A DNA stretch of 64,000 nt from Mesorhizobium koreense (GTDB lineage Bacteria > Pseudomonadota > Alphaproteobacteria > Rhizobiales > Rhizobiaceae), in the NCBI RefSeq assembly GCF_031656215.1, contig NZ_CP134228.1:2995001-3059000 (forward strand), in the 5' to 3' direction. The position numbers and the translations under genes are program-made. This document shows, piece after piece, positions 1-8,391 of the stretch. Numbering within the stretch: position 1 is the stretch's first letter; each line of letters begins with the position of its first letter. The notes below the pieces were generated by a model, which searched no databases, was not told where the DNA came from, and saw nothing but the letters and a program-made list of their open reading frames with translations.

Positions 1-598
1 CAAATTCCGCTCGCCGCGCGAAATCCACCCCCCGCTGGTCGTGCTGGCCGACATTTCCGGCTCGATGAGCCAGTACACGCGCATCTTCCTGCATTTCCTG
101 CATGCGCTGACGGAAAAGCGGCGGCGCGTGCACACATTCGTCTTCGGCACGCGGCTGACCAACATTTCCCGGCAGATGCGCCATCGCGATCCCGACGAAG
201 CGCTCGCCGACTGCTCCAAGGCGGTGAAGGACTGGTCCGGCGGCACCCGCATCGGCGATACGCTTGCCGAATTCAACCGGCTCTGGTCCCGCCGTGTCCT
301 CGGGCAGGGGGCGACGGTGCTGCTCATCACCGACGGGCTGGAGCGCGACGACGTCGCCGGTCTCTCGGCCGAGATGGAGCGGCTGCACAAATCCTGTCGC
401 CGGCTTGTCTGGCTCAATCCGCTGTTGCGCTTCGAAGGGTTCGAGGCCAAGGCGCGCGGCGTGCGTGCGATGCTGCCGCATGTTGACGAATTCCGCGCCG
501 TGCATACCTTGAATGCTCTATCCGACCTTTGCGCCTCGCTTTCGGCCGACAATGGACACATCGCCGATCCACGGGCATGGCTGGCGAAGGCCGCCTGA
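1..598 (+). CDS. CoxE-like VWA-domain protein (5' end outside window)
   Basis: The frame is already open at the window edge, with the first full codon at base 2, so the N-terminal half is missing. The visible part is the C-terminal von Willebrand factor A domain. It has the metal-ion-dependent adhesion motif DISGS starting at base 50, and later a TDGLERDD segment typical of the VWA fold in CoxE-family proteins. Family members are about 400 residues, so roughly half is present. In known cox clusters CoxE works with the MoxR-type ATPase CoxD in maturing the active site of molybdenum hydroxylases. The XdhC genes that follow, starting 15 bases downstream, support that role here. The exact enzyme served cannot be told, because the structural genes lie outside the window. 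Confidence 0.85.
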   Translation, partial: KFRSPREIHPPLVVLADISGSMSQYTRIFLHFLHALTEKRRRVHTFVFGTRLTNISRQMRHRDPDEALADCSKAVKDWSGGTRIGDTLAEFNRLWSRRVLGQGATVLLITDGLERDDVAGLSAEMERLHKSCRRLVWLNPLLRFEGFEAKARGVRAMLPHVDEFRAVHTLNALSDLCASLSADNGHIADPRAWLAKAA

Positions 599-613
599 TG
601 AAGGAGATCCGTC

Positions 614-952
614 ATGGAAAACGCGACCATGCTTGAGGGTGGGCAGGACCCGCTGTTCATTGCCGAAAACTGGATGAAGGACGGGCGTGACGTGGCGATC
701 GCCACGGTCGTCGAGACCTGGGGATCTGCCCCGCGCCCGGTCGGCAGCCACCTCGTTATCGACCGCGAAGGCAATTTCCAGGGCTCGGTATCGGGCGGCT
801 GCGTCGAGGGCGAGGTGGTGACCGAGGCGCTCGACGTGCTCGAAACCGGCAAGCCGCGCATGCTGGAATTCGGCGTGGCCGACGAGACGGCGTGGCGCGC
901 GGGCCTCTCCTGCGGTGGCCGCATCAAGGTCTATGTCGAGCGGCTGGGCTAA
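614..952 (+). CDS. XdhC family protein, N-terminal-type domain only (CoxI/XdhC)
   Basis: This 112-residue protein matches the XdhC_CoxI domain. The conserved pieces are GSAPRPVGSHLVI near residue 37, SGGCVEGEV near residue 60 and a late SCGGRIKVYVE. XdhC proteins bind the molybdenum cofactor, protect it and deliver it to xanthine dehydrogenase-type or CO dehydrogenase-type enzymes, usually after sulfuration. The Rossmann half of a full-length XdhC is absent; it is supplied by the separate gene at 1181. The start has a good Shine-Dalgarno (aaggagatccgtc before ATG). It follows the CoxE-like gene by 15 bases, so the two are co-transcribed. Confidence 0.9.
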   Translation: MENATMLEGGQDPLFIAENWMKDGRDVAIATVVETWGSAPRPVGSHLVIDREGNFQGSVSGGCVEGEVVTEALDVLETGKPRMLEFGVADETAWRAGLSCGGRIKVYVERLG

Positions 953-984
953 GCTGGGCGGGAGACCTTCGTTGATCGATTTCA

Positions 985-1141
985 CCCCCCTCTGTCCTGC
1001 CGGACATCTCCCCCTCAAGGGGGGAGATCGGTTTTCATCGCTGCCTCCGTCTGTTTCTGAAATTGCAGAAAAAGGGGGCAGTCAGCGCGGCCAGCTGATC
1101 TCCCCCCTTGAGGGGGAGATGTCCGGCAGGACAGAGGAGGG
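985..1141. repeat. Long near-perfect inverted repeat inside the cox/xdhC operon
   Basis: Two 44-base arms, 985-1028 and 1098-1141, are reverse complements with a single mismatch. They enclose a 69-base centre. Each arm also carries its own smaller palindrome, in which a run of C meets a run of G around TTGA or TCAA. The centre contains a further short stem (tttctg/cagaaa). The element fills nearly all of the gap between the two xdhC genes. It looks like a dispersed palindromic intergenic element of rhizobial type. Transcribed from the operon it would fold into a very stable hairpin. Confidence 0.9.
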
Positions 1142-1180
1142 TAACACAGGGCGCTATACCGGCAAGATGGAGGCGTTCTG

Positions 1181-1891
1181 ATGGACCCGAACCTTCTCAA
1201 GAAGCTGAACGCTGAACGCCAGGCGCGGCGCGCGGCGATCCTCGTTACCGATCTCGGCGACGGCCGCGACCGGCTGGTGCGGGAAGGCGACGCGGTATCG
1301 GGCGAACTCGGCGCAGCGCTTCAAAAGGTGTTCCGGTCGGGCAAATCCGGCACGATCGAGGCGGAAGGCCGGAATTTCTTCCTCAACGCGCATTTGCCGC
1401 CGCCGAGGCTGGTGGCGATCGGTGCGGTCCATATCAGTCAGGCACTGGCCCCGATGGCGAGGATCGCGGGCTTCGATATCGAGATCATCGATCCGCGCAC
1501 GGCCTTCGCCACCGAAGCGCGCTTTCCCGACGTGCCGCTTTTCGCCGAATGGCCGGAGGATGTGCTGAAGAGGCGGCCTTTCGACGCCTATACCGGCGTA
1601 GCGGCGCTGACGCACGACCCGAAGATCGACGATTTCGCGCTTAAATCGGCGCTGAAAACGGGCTGTTTCTATATCGGCGCGCTCGGCAGCCGCAAGACGC
1701 ATGCGAAGCGGGTCGAGCGGCTGACGGCCATGGGCGTGACGGCCGAAGAGATCGGCCGCATCCATTCGCCGATAGGCATCAATATCAGTGCGGCGAGCCC
1801 GGCGGAGATCGCGGTGGCGGTGCTCGCCGAGATCATCGCCGCGTTCCGCTCGCGCGGCATGGCGGCGGAGACGACGGAGAAAGCAGCGTGA
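1181..1891 (+). CDS. XdhC family protein, C-terminal Rossmann-type
   Basis: This 236-residue protein carries the XdhC C-terminal NAD(P)-binding-like domain. It has RLVAIGAVHISQALAPMA near residue 83, then the conserved ALTHDPKIDD and FYIGALGSRKTHAKR segments, and a final SPIGINISAASPAEIAVAVLAE. Family knowledge places it in insertion or sulfuration of the molybdenum cofactor. Together with the 112-residue protein upstream it makes one XdhC split over two genes. A GGAGG sits 7 bases before the ATG. The stop overlaps the GTG start of the next gene (GTGA), which indicates translational coupling. Confidence 0.92.
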   Translation: MDPNLLKKLNAERQARRAAILVTDLGDGRDRLVREGDAVSGELGAALQKVFRSGKSGTIEAEGRNFFLNAHLPPPRLVAIGAVHISQALAPMARIAGFDIEIIDPRTAFATEARFPDVPLFAEWPEDVLKRRPFDAYTGVAALTHDPKIDDFALKSALKTGCFYIGALGSRKTHAKRVERLTAMGVTAEEIGRIHSPIGINISAASPAEIAVAVLAEIIAAFRSRGMAAETTEKAA

Positions 1892-3498
1892 GGTTCGGAC
1901 CGATCCCGATAGAGGACGCCGAAGGCGCGATCCTTGCGCATGCGACCACCGCCGGCGAGAGGCGATTGCGCAAGGCGCATCGGCTGACAGCCGAGGATGT
2001 GAAGGTGCTGGCGGCAGCCGGCGTGCGCGAGGTAGTTGCCGCTTCGCTTGCTTCCGACGATGTGGACGAGAACGAAGCTGCCGCGCGCATTGCAGGCGTG
2101 CTCAAACATTCCGGTATCGAGGTGAAGCCCGCCGCGACCGGCCGCGTCAATTTGCATGCCAAAACCACCGGCGTGTTCACGGTGGACAAGGAACTGGTCG
2201 ATTCCATCAACCATGTCGATCCGGCCGTGACCATCGCCACCGTTGCCGCCTTTGCGCCGGTTGTCGCCGGCCAGATGGTGGCGACGGTGAAGATCATCCC
2301 TTTCGCGGTGCCGGAGGCGGTGGTGGACTGGATTGCCTCGCTCACAGCCGATCACACTATTTTCGAGGTGCATCCCTACCGGGCGTGGTCGGTCGGTGTC
2401 GTGCAGACCGTCCTGCCGAGCGTCAAACAGAGCGTGCTCGACAAGACGCGGCGCGTCACCGAGGCGCGTCTGGCGCGCTCGGGCAGTCGCGTATCCGAAG
2501 AGCGGCGGACGCCGCACGAACCGGGCGCGGTGGCGCAGGCGATCTCGGAACTGTCGCGCGACAACGACATGGTGCTGGTATTTGGTGCCTCGGCCGTGTG
2601 CGATCCCGAGGACGTGATCCCCGCCGCCATCCGCGAATCGGGCGGGACGGTGTTTCGCGCCGGCATGCCGGTCGACCCGGGCAATCTTCTCATCCTGGGT
2701 GAACGCGGCGGCCGGCCGGTGCTCGGCGCACCGGGTTGCGCGCGCAGCCCAAAGGAGAACGGGTTCGACTGGGTGCTGGACCGCCTGATCGCCGGCGTGC
2801 CGGTGACGGAGGACGACATTGCCGGCATGGGCGTCGGCGGCCTCCTGATGGAGATCCCGACACGGCCGCAACCGCGTGAACCGGCGGAACCGGCAAGACG
2901 TGCAAAGGTCTATACGATCGTGCTGGCAGCCGGCCGTTCCAGCCGCATGGGCGGCCCGAACAAGCTGCTCGCGAGCTTCGGCGGCAAGAAGCTGGTCCGG
3001 CTCGTGGCGGAGCGCGTGCGGGCAAGCCGCGCGGATGGCGTCGTGGTGGTCACCGGGCACCAGGCTGACCGCGTGCGCGATGCGCTCGCCGGGATCAATG
3101 TTCGTTTCGCCGACAACCCGGATTATGCTTCAGGTCTCGCCGGTTCGCTCAAGGCGGGTATCCGCGCGCTGCCGGCGGACGCCGATGGCGCGATGGTCGT
3201 GCTGGGCGACATGCCGGGGGTTGATACGGCGGATTTCGATGCGCTGATCACGGCCTTCGCCCGCGCCTCCGGCCATGCGATCGTACGCGCGACGCATGCC
3301 GGCAAGCGCGGCAACCCGGTGATCCTGCCGCATTCTGTCTTTCCCGCGGTCGAATCACTCGAAGGCGATGTCGGCGCGCGTCATCTGGTCGAGGCCGGAG
3401 GGGTTGAAGTCGTCGATGTCGAGATCGGGGAGGGCGCCAGCATCGATGTCGATACGCCCGACGCCCTTGCGCTCGCGGGCGGGGTTGTGGCGGGGTGA
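1888..3498 (+). CDS. MoeA-like / MobA-like fusion, molybdenum cofactor cytidylyltransferase
   Basis: This 536-residue protein has two parts. Residues about 1-330 resemble molybdopterin-binding (MoeA/MogA-like) proteins, ending in VLGAPGCARSPKENGFDWVLDRL. From about residue 338 a nucleotidyltransferase domain begins, with the signature LAAGRSSRMGGPNK near 345-358, then VVVTGHQADRV and VLGDMPGV. The C-terminal half matches MocA/MobA-type enzymes that join CMP or GMP to molybdopterin. Molybdenum hydroxylases served by XdhC usually carry the cytosine dinucleotide, so CTP is the likely substrate (inference). GTG start, coupled by a 4-base overlap to xdhC. The downstream gene overlaps its end by 4 bases. 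Confidence 0.88.
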   Translation: MRFGPIPIEDAEGAILAHATTAGERRLRKAHRLTAEDVKVLAAAGVREVVAASLASDDVDENEAAARIAGVLKHSGIEVKPAATGRVNLHAKTTGVFTVDKELVDSINHVDPAVTIATVAAFAPVVAGQMVATVKIIPFAVPEAVVDWIASLTADHTIFEVHPYRAWSVGVVQTVLPSVKQSVLDKTRRVTEARLARSGSRVSEERRTPHEPGAVAQAISELSRDNDMVLVFGASAVCDPEDVIPAAIRESGGTVFRAGMPVDPGNLLILGERGGRPVLGAPGCARSPKENGFDWVLDRLIAGVPVTEDDIAGMGVGGLLMEIPTRPQPREPAEPARRAKVYTIVLAAGRSSRMGGPNKLLASFGGKKLVRLVAERVRASRADGVVVVTGHQADRVRDALAGINVRFADNPDYASGLAGSLKAGIRALPADADGAMVVLGDMPGVDTADFDALITAFARASGHAIVRATHAGKRGNPVILPHSVFPAVESLEGDVGARHLVEAGGVEVVDVEIGEGASIDVDTPDALALAGGVVAG

Positions 3499-4385
3499 GC
3501 GGCGGAAGGCGACTGGCGAAGGCGGCCAGCCTGACCGCCGCCCTCCTATTCATCCCCTCGGTAGCCTGGGCGCTGCAGCTCGCGCCCTACAAGGATGCGC
3601 TGTTCGCCTATCCGACAGAGCTTTCAAGCCGTGACGATGGCGACTATCGCGTCTTCGACTATCGCGAATACCGCGACATCAACCAGCGCGACAGCATTCC
3701 CGAGCGGCGCGTGGACGACCAGTATGTGTCGCTTCGTGTGCGGCGCGTGCAGCAGGACATGGCGCTCGATACGCCGCTCGGCACGCTGCGCGCTGTCGCG
3801 GTCGGCGCGCAGAAGGGCGCGAGCGTCATCACCGTCTATTTGCACGGGCAGGGCGGCAGCCGCAGCCAGGGCGTCGACGATTTCACCTTCGGCGGCAATT
3901 TCAACCGTATCAAGAACTTGATGGTCGACAATGGCGGGCTCTATCTGTCGCCGGATTTCTCCGATTTCGGTGACAAGGGCGCGAGCGAGGTAGCGGCGAT
4001 CATCGAACACTATCTCGAAGGCTCTCCAAACGCCGCCTTGTTCGTCGCCTGCGGCTCGATGGGCGGGCACATCTGCTGGAAGCTGGCAGAAGACAAGAAA
4101 ATCGCGTCGAAGCTTTCCGGGCTTCTTCTCCTCGGTTCCATGTGGGACGAGGATTTCTTCAAGAGTCCGGCCCTCAAGCGGAAGGTGCCGGTATTTTTCG
4201 CGCAAGGCAGCCACGATAAGGTCTTCCCGGTCGAACGCCAGGAGGCTTTCTTCGAGGAGATAAGGAAGCGCGCACCGGGCTATCCGACGCGCTTCGCCCG
4301 CTTCGAGACGGGCACGCACGGCACGCCGATCCGCATGACCGACTGGCGGCAGGTCCTCAACTGGATGCTTTCGTTGAGGAAATAG
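3495..4385 (+). CDS. Exported alpha/beta-hydrolase-like protein
   Basis: GTG start overlapping the previous stop by 4 bases. Residues 1-26 form a signal peptide (arginines, hydrophobic stretch, then SVAWA-LQ). The rest looks like an alpha/beta-hydrolase. YLHGQGGS near residue 116 would form the oxyanion hole. ACGSMGG places the nucleophile Ser near 188, GSHDKVFP gives an Asp, and TGTHGTP a late His. The nucleophile elbow reads CGSMG rather than the usual GxSxG. The substrate is unknown; a periplasmic esterase or phosphoesterase-like activity is possible. It may be read through from the molybdenum operon, but nothing ties it to that pathway. Confidence 0.75.
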   Translation: MSGGRRLAKAASLTAALLFIPSVAWALQLAPYKDALFAYPTELSSRDDGDYRVFDYREYRDINQRDSIPERRVDDQYVSLRVRRVQQDMALDTPLGTLRAVAVGAQKGASVITVYLHGQGGSRSQGVDDFTFGGNFNRIKNLMVDNGGLYLSPDFSDFGDKGASEVAAIIEHYLEGSPNAALFVACGSMGGHICWKLAEDKKIASKLSGLLLLGSMWDEDFFKSPALKRKVPVFFAQGSHDKVFPVERQEAFFEEIRKRAPGYPTRFARFETGTHGTPIRMTDWRQVLNWMLSLRK

Positions 4386-4410
4386 CGTCAATGGGCTGGA
4401 AGCCTTCGAC

Positions 4411-5448
4411 TTACGGCCCCGTCTGATAGTCGATCACCGGCTTCGGATCGACTTCGCCGTCGAAGGAGGCATCGACGTCGTATTTGACAAGCGTGAAGGT
4501 GCCGTTACGGAACATCCAAGCGCCGCTCGAGGCGGCGTCGCCGGCGCCGCGCCATTTGTTCGTCGACGAGATCGTCTGTGTTTCGGGATCATAGGACGAA
4601 TTCATGAGCTGGTCTTCGGCTGTGTAGCCGATGATCTGCACGCTTTCGACCTTGCCGTTCGAATCATCGTTCTCGTAGCGGACAGCGAGTTCCGGGGCGG
4701 CGAACTGGAGATTGCGCAGTTCACCTTCATCGTTGACGAAATAGTAGACATCCGACTGGTTGTAGGCGGCGCTTGAGCAGGCGAACTGGAAGAGCCTTGC
4801 CTTGCGCGGCGTCGCACCTTCCTTGTCGGAGGCGAGCGCGAAGGAGATTTCCCATGATTGCGGCTCGGTGGCGTCCGGCCCCATCGCGGAAGTGTCGCAG
4901 ATGCCGACGTAATCCGTCGTAAAAAGGCTCTTCGCCTTGTCGAGCATGGCATCCTTCGCTGGCGGCGGGGGACCGTCGCCGCATTCCTTCGGCAAAGCCT
5001 CTTCGAGGTTGCCCTTGGCAGGCTTCAGACTGCCCTTCTCGATGTGGAGAGGGTCGTATTTGTCCGCCTGTATCTGCGGATCGGCGAGCCTCAGCGTATA
5101 GCAGCCGGCATAGACCTTGGAATTCCCCTTGCTATCGACAGCCTCGATAGCGACGGGCAAATTGTAGTAGGTACTGCCTGCAGCGCCATCGCTGCCGGCA
5201 GCGCCCGTAAGCACCTTTACCTCGGCCGTATCGGCAAAGCCCTTGGCGTAAGCGTCTACATCCTTCGCCGGCGGCTTGGAGAAATAGCTGTAGGCGCGGG
5301 CATATTCGTGCCGGCTGATAGCGTTGTAGAGCGATGCCACGAGCGCTTCGGGCGTCGAGCGGTTATCGAGATAGGCTTGCTCGGCCCGCGCGGCGGCGGG
5401 CAGCAGCGCACCGGCAAGAACAAGCGTGAACAGTCGGATGCGGGCCAT
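4411..5448 (-). CDS. Exported DUF1176 domain protein
   Basis: This 345-residue protein has a clear signal peptide (MARIRLFTLVLAGALLPAAARA, cut near residue 22). The N-terminal part (about 25-160) has a helical YNAISRHEYARAYSYFS segment and a pair of cysteines. The C-terminal part (about 165-340) fits DUF1176, with the CDTSAM and FACSSAAYNQSDVYYF segments. Function is unknown for the family; a periplasmic or surface role is expected from the signal peptide. It converges with the hydrolase gene (25-base gap) and diverges from the DUF1993 gene. The assignment to DUF1176 is from memory of the family pattern. Confidence 0.75.
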   Translation of the reverse strand: MARIRLFTLVLAGALLPAAARAEQAYLDNRSTPEALVASLYNAISRHEYARAYSYFSKPPAKDVDAYAKGFADTAEVKVLTGAAGSDGAAGSTYYNLPVAIEAVDSKGNSKVYAGCYTLRLADPQIQADKYDPLHIEKGSLKPAKGNLEEALPKECGDGPPPPAKDAMLDKAKSLFTTDYVGICDTSAMGPDATEPQSWEISFALASDKEGATPRKARLFQFACSSAAYNQSDVYYFVNDEGELRNLQFAAPELAVRYENDDSNGKVESVQIIGYTAEDQLMNSSYDPETQTISSTNKWRGAGDAASSGAWMFRNGTFTLVKYDVDASFDGEVDPKPVIDYQTGP

Positions 5449-5587
5449 GCGAATCCTCCACGGTCCAGCCGATTCTCACCGTCGAATGCGGCGCGGGCAG
5501 GGCATCGCTTCCTTGTGCTTGTCTTGGGTCGGGGCCGGAGTATTGTCCCGGCGAGGCCGTTCGGCCCGCTCAATCAAGGATCCACCG

Positions 5588-6094
5588 ATGACCATCTCCA
5601 TGTATTCGGCCTCCGTGCCGGTGTTCTCCTCCATGCTCAAGAATCTCTCGCATGTGCTTGCCAAGGGCGAAGCCAATGCCGCGCAGCGCAAGATCGAGCC
5701 GGCCGTATTCCTCAATGATCGCCTCGCGCCCGACATGCTCACGCTCACGGCCCAGGTGCAGATCGCGACCGACCATGCCAAGGGCGCCTGCGCCCGGCTT
5801 TCCGGCCGCGATCCGCTCAAGCTCGAAGACAAGGAGACGAGCTTCACCGAGCTGCAGGCGCGGATCGGGAAGGTGCAGGACTATCTGAAGACATTTTCAC
5901 CGGCCGACATCGACGGCTCGGAGGAGAAGGAGATCGCGCTCAAGCTTGGCGGGGGTGAGATGAAATTTCCCGGGATGCAATACCTGCTTCATTTCGCGAC
6001 GCCGAACTTCTACTTCCACGTCACGACAGCCTACGCCATTTTGCGTCACAACGGCGTGCCGCTTGGCAAGACTGATTTCTTCGGTCGAGGATGA
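5588..6094 (+). CDS. DUF1993 family protein
   Basis: This 168-residue protein matches DUF1993. It starts MTISMYSASVPVFSSMLKNL and ends with the conserved FHVTTAYAILRHNGVPLGKTDF, which fits a DinB-like four-helix bundle. Related proteins occur widely in proteobacteria and fungi without a proven reaction. The open frame extends further upstream, but the first methionine that fits the family, with ggatccaccg before it, is at 5588. It stands alone, divergent from the DUF1176 gene and about 100 bases ahead of fabD. Confidence 0.85.
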   Translation: MTISMYSASVPVFSSMLKNLSHVLAKGEANAAQRKIEPAVFLNDRLAPDMLTLTAQVQIATDHAKGACARLSGRDPLKLEDKETSFTELQARIGKVQDYLKTFSPADIDGSEEKEIALKLGGGEMKFPGMQYLLHFATPNFYFHVTTAYAILRHNGVPLGKTDFFGRG

Positions 6095-6200
6095 AGGCGC
6101 GGAGAGTGAAGGCCGGAGGATGAGGGGTCAGACACCCTTGACTTGGCGGCGGTTCCTGCGTCACACGCTCGACCGATATCAGCAGCCTGGAGCGGCGAAG

Positions 6201-7142
6201 ATGGCCATAGCGTTTACTTTTCCGGGGCAGGGGAGCCAGACGGTCGGCATGGGCAAGGAACTGGCCGATGCCTTTCCCGAAGCGCGGGTCGTGTTCGAAG
6301 AGGTCGATGACGCGCTCGGCCAGAAGCTTTCCACGATCATGTGGGAGGGGCCGGAAGATGTCCTGACGCTCACCTCCAACCAGCAGCCGGCATTAATGGC
6401 GGTATCGGTTGCCGCGATCCGGGCAATGGAGGCGCGCGGTTTGTCGCTTGCCGACAAAGTCGCTTATGTGGCGGGCCATTCGCTCGGCGAGTATTCGGCG
6501 CTCTGCGCCGCCGGCGCCTTCACGCTTTCCGATACGGCGCGGTTGCTTCGCATTCGCGGCGACGCCATGCAGGAAGCCGTGCCCGCCGGCGAAGGAGCCA
6601 TGGCCGCGATCCTCGGGCTCGACCAGGATGCGGTTGAGGCGGCATGCCGCGAGGCGTCCGCCAGATCGGCCTGCCAGATCGCCAACGACAATGGCGGCGG
6701 CCAGATCGTTATTTCCGGGACGAAGGCCGGCGTGGAAGATGCCGCCCGCCTCTGCACTGAGCGCGGCGCCAAGCGGGCCGTCATGCTGCCTGTCTCGGCG
6801 CCCTTCCATTCGGCGCTGATGGCGCCGGCGGCGGAGCGTATGCGAGCGGCTCTGGCCGAGGCTGCGATCAAGACGCCTGTCGTGCCGGTGGTAAGCAATG
6901 TCGCGGTCGCGCCGCTGACAGATCCAAAGGAGATCGCCGCCCGGCTGGTCGAACAGGTGACCGGGCGGGTGCGCTGGCGCGAAACGGTGGAATGGTTCGG
7001 CGCAAACGGTGTCGACACGCTCTACGAGATCGGCTCCGGCAAGGTGCTTTCCGGCCTTGCGCGCCGCATCAACCGGGAGATCGCCACGGTGCCGGTCAAT
7101 ACGCCGGCGGATGTGGAAGCGGCACTTTCGACGCTGGCATGA
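6201..7142 (+). CDS. fabD: Malonyl-CoA:ACP transacylase
   Basis: This 313-residue enzyme moves malonyl from CoA to acyl carrier protein, supplying extender units for fatty acid synthesis in the cytoplasm. It has the N-terminal FPGQGSQ, the nucleophile Ser94 in GHSLGEY, His203 in APFHSALM, and a QVTGRVRW segment near the end. Length is typical. The open frame runs about 46 codons further upstream, but homologues begin at MAIAFTFPGQGSQ, so the start is 6201. It is the first gene of a fabD-fabG-acpP-fabF cluster. Confidence 0.97.
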   Translation: MAIAFTFPGQGSQTVGMGKELADAFPEARVVFEEVDDALGQKLSTIMWEGPEDVLTLTSNQQPALMAVSVAAIRAMEARGLSLADKVAYVAGHSLGEYSALCAAGAFTLSDTARLLRIRGDAMQEAVPAGEGAMAAILGLDQDAVEAACREASARSACQIANDNGGGQIVISGTKAGVEDAARLCTERGAKRAVMLPVSAPFHSALMAPAAERMRAALAEAAIKTPVVPVVSNVAVAPLTDPKEIAARLVEQVTGRVRWRETVEWFGANGVDTLYEIGSGKVLSGLARRINREIATVPVNTPADVEAALSTLA

Positions 7143-7194
7143 ACTGAACCATCACGGGAATATACCCCCCTAGTATCCTGAAAAGGAACGACCC

Positions 7195-7932
7195 ATGTTC
7201 GACCTGACCGGCAAAAAAGCCCTCGTAACCGGCGCTTCCGGCGGCATCGGCGAGGCGATCGCCCGCGCGCTCCATGCTCAGGGCGCGACCGTCGGACTGC
7301 ACGGCACGCGCGTCGAGAAGCTGGAAGCGTTTGCCGGCGAACTCGGCGGGCGATCGCATGTCTTTGCCGCGAACCTCTCCGACCGCGATGCGGTGAAGGC
7401 GCTCGGCCAGAAGGCGGAGGAGGAACTCGGCGGCGTCGACATTTTGGTCAACAATGCCGGCATCACCCGCGACGGGCTTTTCGTCCGCATGTCGGACGAG
7501 GATTGGGACGCGGTCATCGAGGTGAACCTGAACGCGATGGCGCGGCTCACCCGCGAACTCACCCATCCGATGATGCGCCGCCGCTTCGGCCGCATCATCA
7601 ATATCAGCTCGGTCGTCGGCGTCACCGGCAATCCGGGACAGACGAATTATGTCGCCTCGAAAGCCGGCATGATCGGCTTCTCCAAGGCGCTCGCCAACGA
7701 AATTGCCAGCCGCGGGATCACTGTCAACTGCATCGCGCCCGGCTTCATCGAATCGGCCATGACCGACAAGCTGAACGACAAGCAGAAGGAAGCGATCATG
7801 GGTGCCATCCCCATGAGGCGAATGGGCAAGGGCGACGAGATTGCCGCCGCCGCCGTATTCCTCGCTTCCACGGAGGCAGCCTACGTCACCGGGCAGACAA
7901 TCCACGTAAACGGCGGGATGGCGATGATCTGA
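7195..7932 (+). CDS. fabG: 3-oxoacyl-ACP reductase
   Basis: This 245-residue short-chain dehydrogenase reduces 3-oxoacyl-ACP with NADPH. The cofactor motif TGASGGIGEA is at residues 13-22 and NNAG near 86. The catalytic Ser is in NISSVVG, with Tyr152 and Lys156 in YVASK. The C-terminus (VTGQTIHVNGGMAMI) is the usual FabG ending. A good ribosome site (aaaaggaacgaccc) precedes the ATG. It sits 52 bases after fabD, and the fabD-fabG-acpP-fabF context separates it from other SDR enzymes. Confidence 0.97.
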   Translation: MFDLTGKKALVTGASGGIGEAIARALHAQGATVGLHGTRVEKLEAFAGELGGRSHVFAANLSDRDAVKALGQKAEEELGGVDILVNNAGITRDGLFVRMSDEDWDAVIEVNLNAMARLTRELTHPMMRRRFGRIINISSVVGVTGNPGQTNYVASKAGMIGFSKALANEIASRGITVNCIAPGFIESAMTDKLNDKQKEAIMGAIPMRRMGKGDEIAAAAVFLASTEAAYVTGQTIHVNGGMAMI

Positions 7933-8040
7933 TCGCCTTTTGGCCTTTTACCTGGCCGACCTTCATGCTATCCGCCCAATCGCCAGACGCCGTAGGGGGA
8001 AAACGGACGCCCGTCCGCCCCGAAGTCTTTTCGGCTTGAT

Positions 8041-8060
8041 TAGCGGCCAGCCTGCCGCTA
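8041..8060. other. Short hairpin in the acpP upstream region
   Basis: A perfect 7-base stem (tagcggc/gccgcta) closes a 6-base loop, 36 bases before the acpP start. A smaller CCGAA/TTCGG stem and a CGGAC/GTCCG stem lie just upstream. Together they could slow fabG read-through or structure the acpP 5' leader. There is no T-run, so it is not a classical terminator. Confidence 0.4.
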
Positions 8061-8096
8061 ACGAAGACACGGAAACATGAATTCGAGGGTTCCCAA

Positions 8097-8333
8097 ATGA
8101 GCGATACCGCAGAACGCGTCAAGAAAATCGTCGTCGAGCACCTCGGTGTTGACGCGGACAAGGTTACGGAGCAGGCGAGCTTCATCGATGATTTGGGCGC
8201 GGACAGCCTCGATACCGTCGAACTCGTCATGGCGTTCGAGGAAGAGTTCGGCGTCGAGATTCCAGATGATGCCGCCGAGACGATCCTCACCGTCGGCGAC
8301 GCGGTCAAGTATATCGACAAGGCTTCATCCTGA
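8097..8333 (+). CDS. acpP: Acyl carrier protein
   Basis: This 78-residue acidic protein carries the growing acyl chain on 4'-phosphopantetheine. The attachment serine is Ser37 in [18 protein letters not shown], the classic ACP signature. Length and acidity are typical of AcpP. It lies between fabG and fabF as in most alphaproteobacteria. The hairpins before and after it suggest its transcript level may be set separately from its neighbours (inference). Confidence 0.98.
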   Translation: MSDTAERVKKIVVEHLGVDADKVTEQASFIDDLGADSLDTVELVMAFEEEFGVEIPDDAAETILTVGDAVKYIDKASS

Positions 8334-8341
8334 TTTCCCTG

Positions 8342-8362
8342 CCGCCCGGCAAAGGCGGGCGG
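8342..8362. other. GC-rich hairpin between acpP and fabF
   Basis: A 6-base stem (ccgccc/gggcgg) with a 9-base loop begins 8 bases after the acpP stop. There is no T-run. It could partly terminate transcription or shield the acpP mRNA 3' end, which would fit the usual excess of acpP over fabF message. Confidence 0.4.
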
Positions 8363-8391
8363 TGCCCGATGCCGAACAAGGGAGAATTTAA

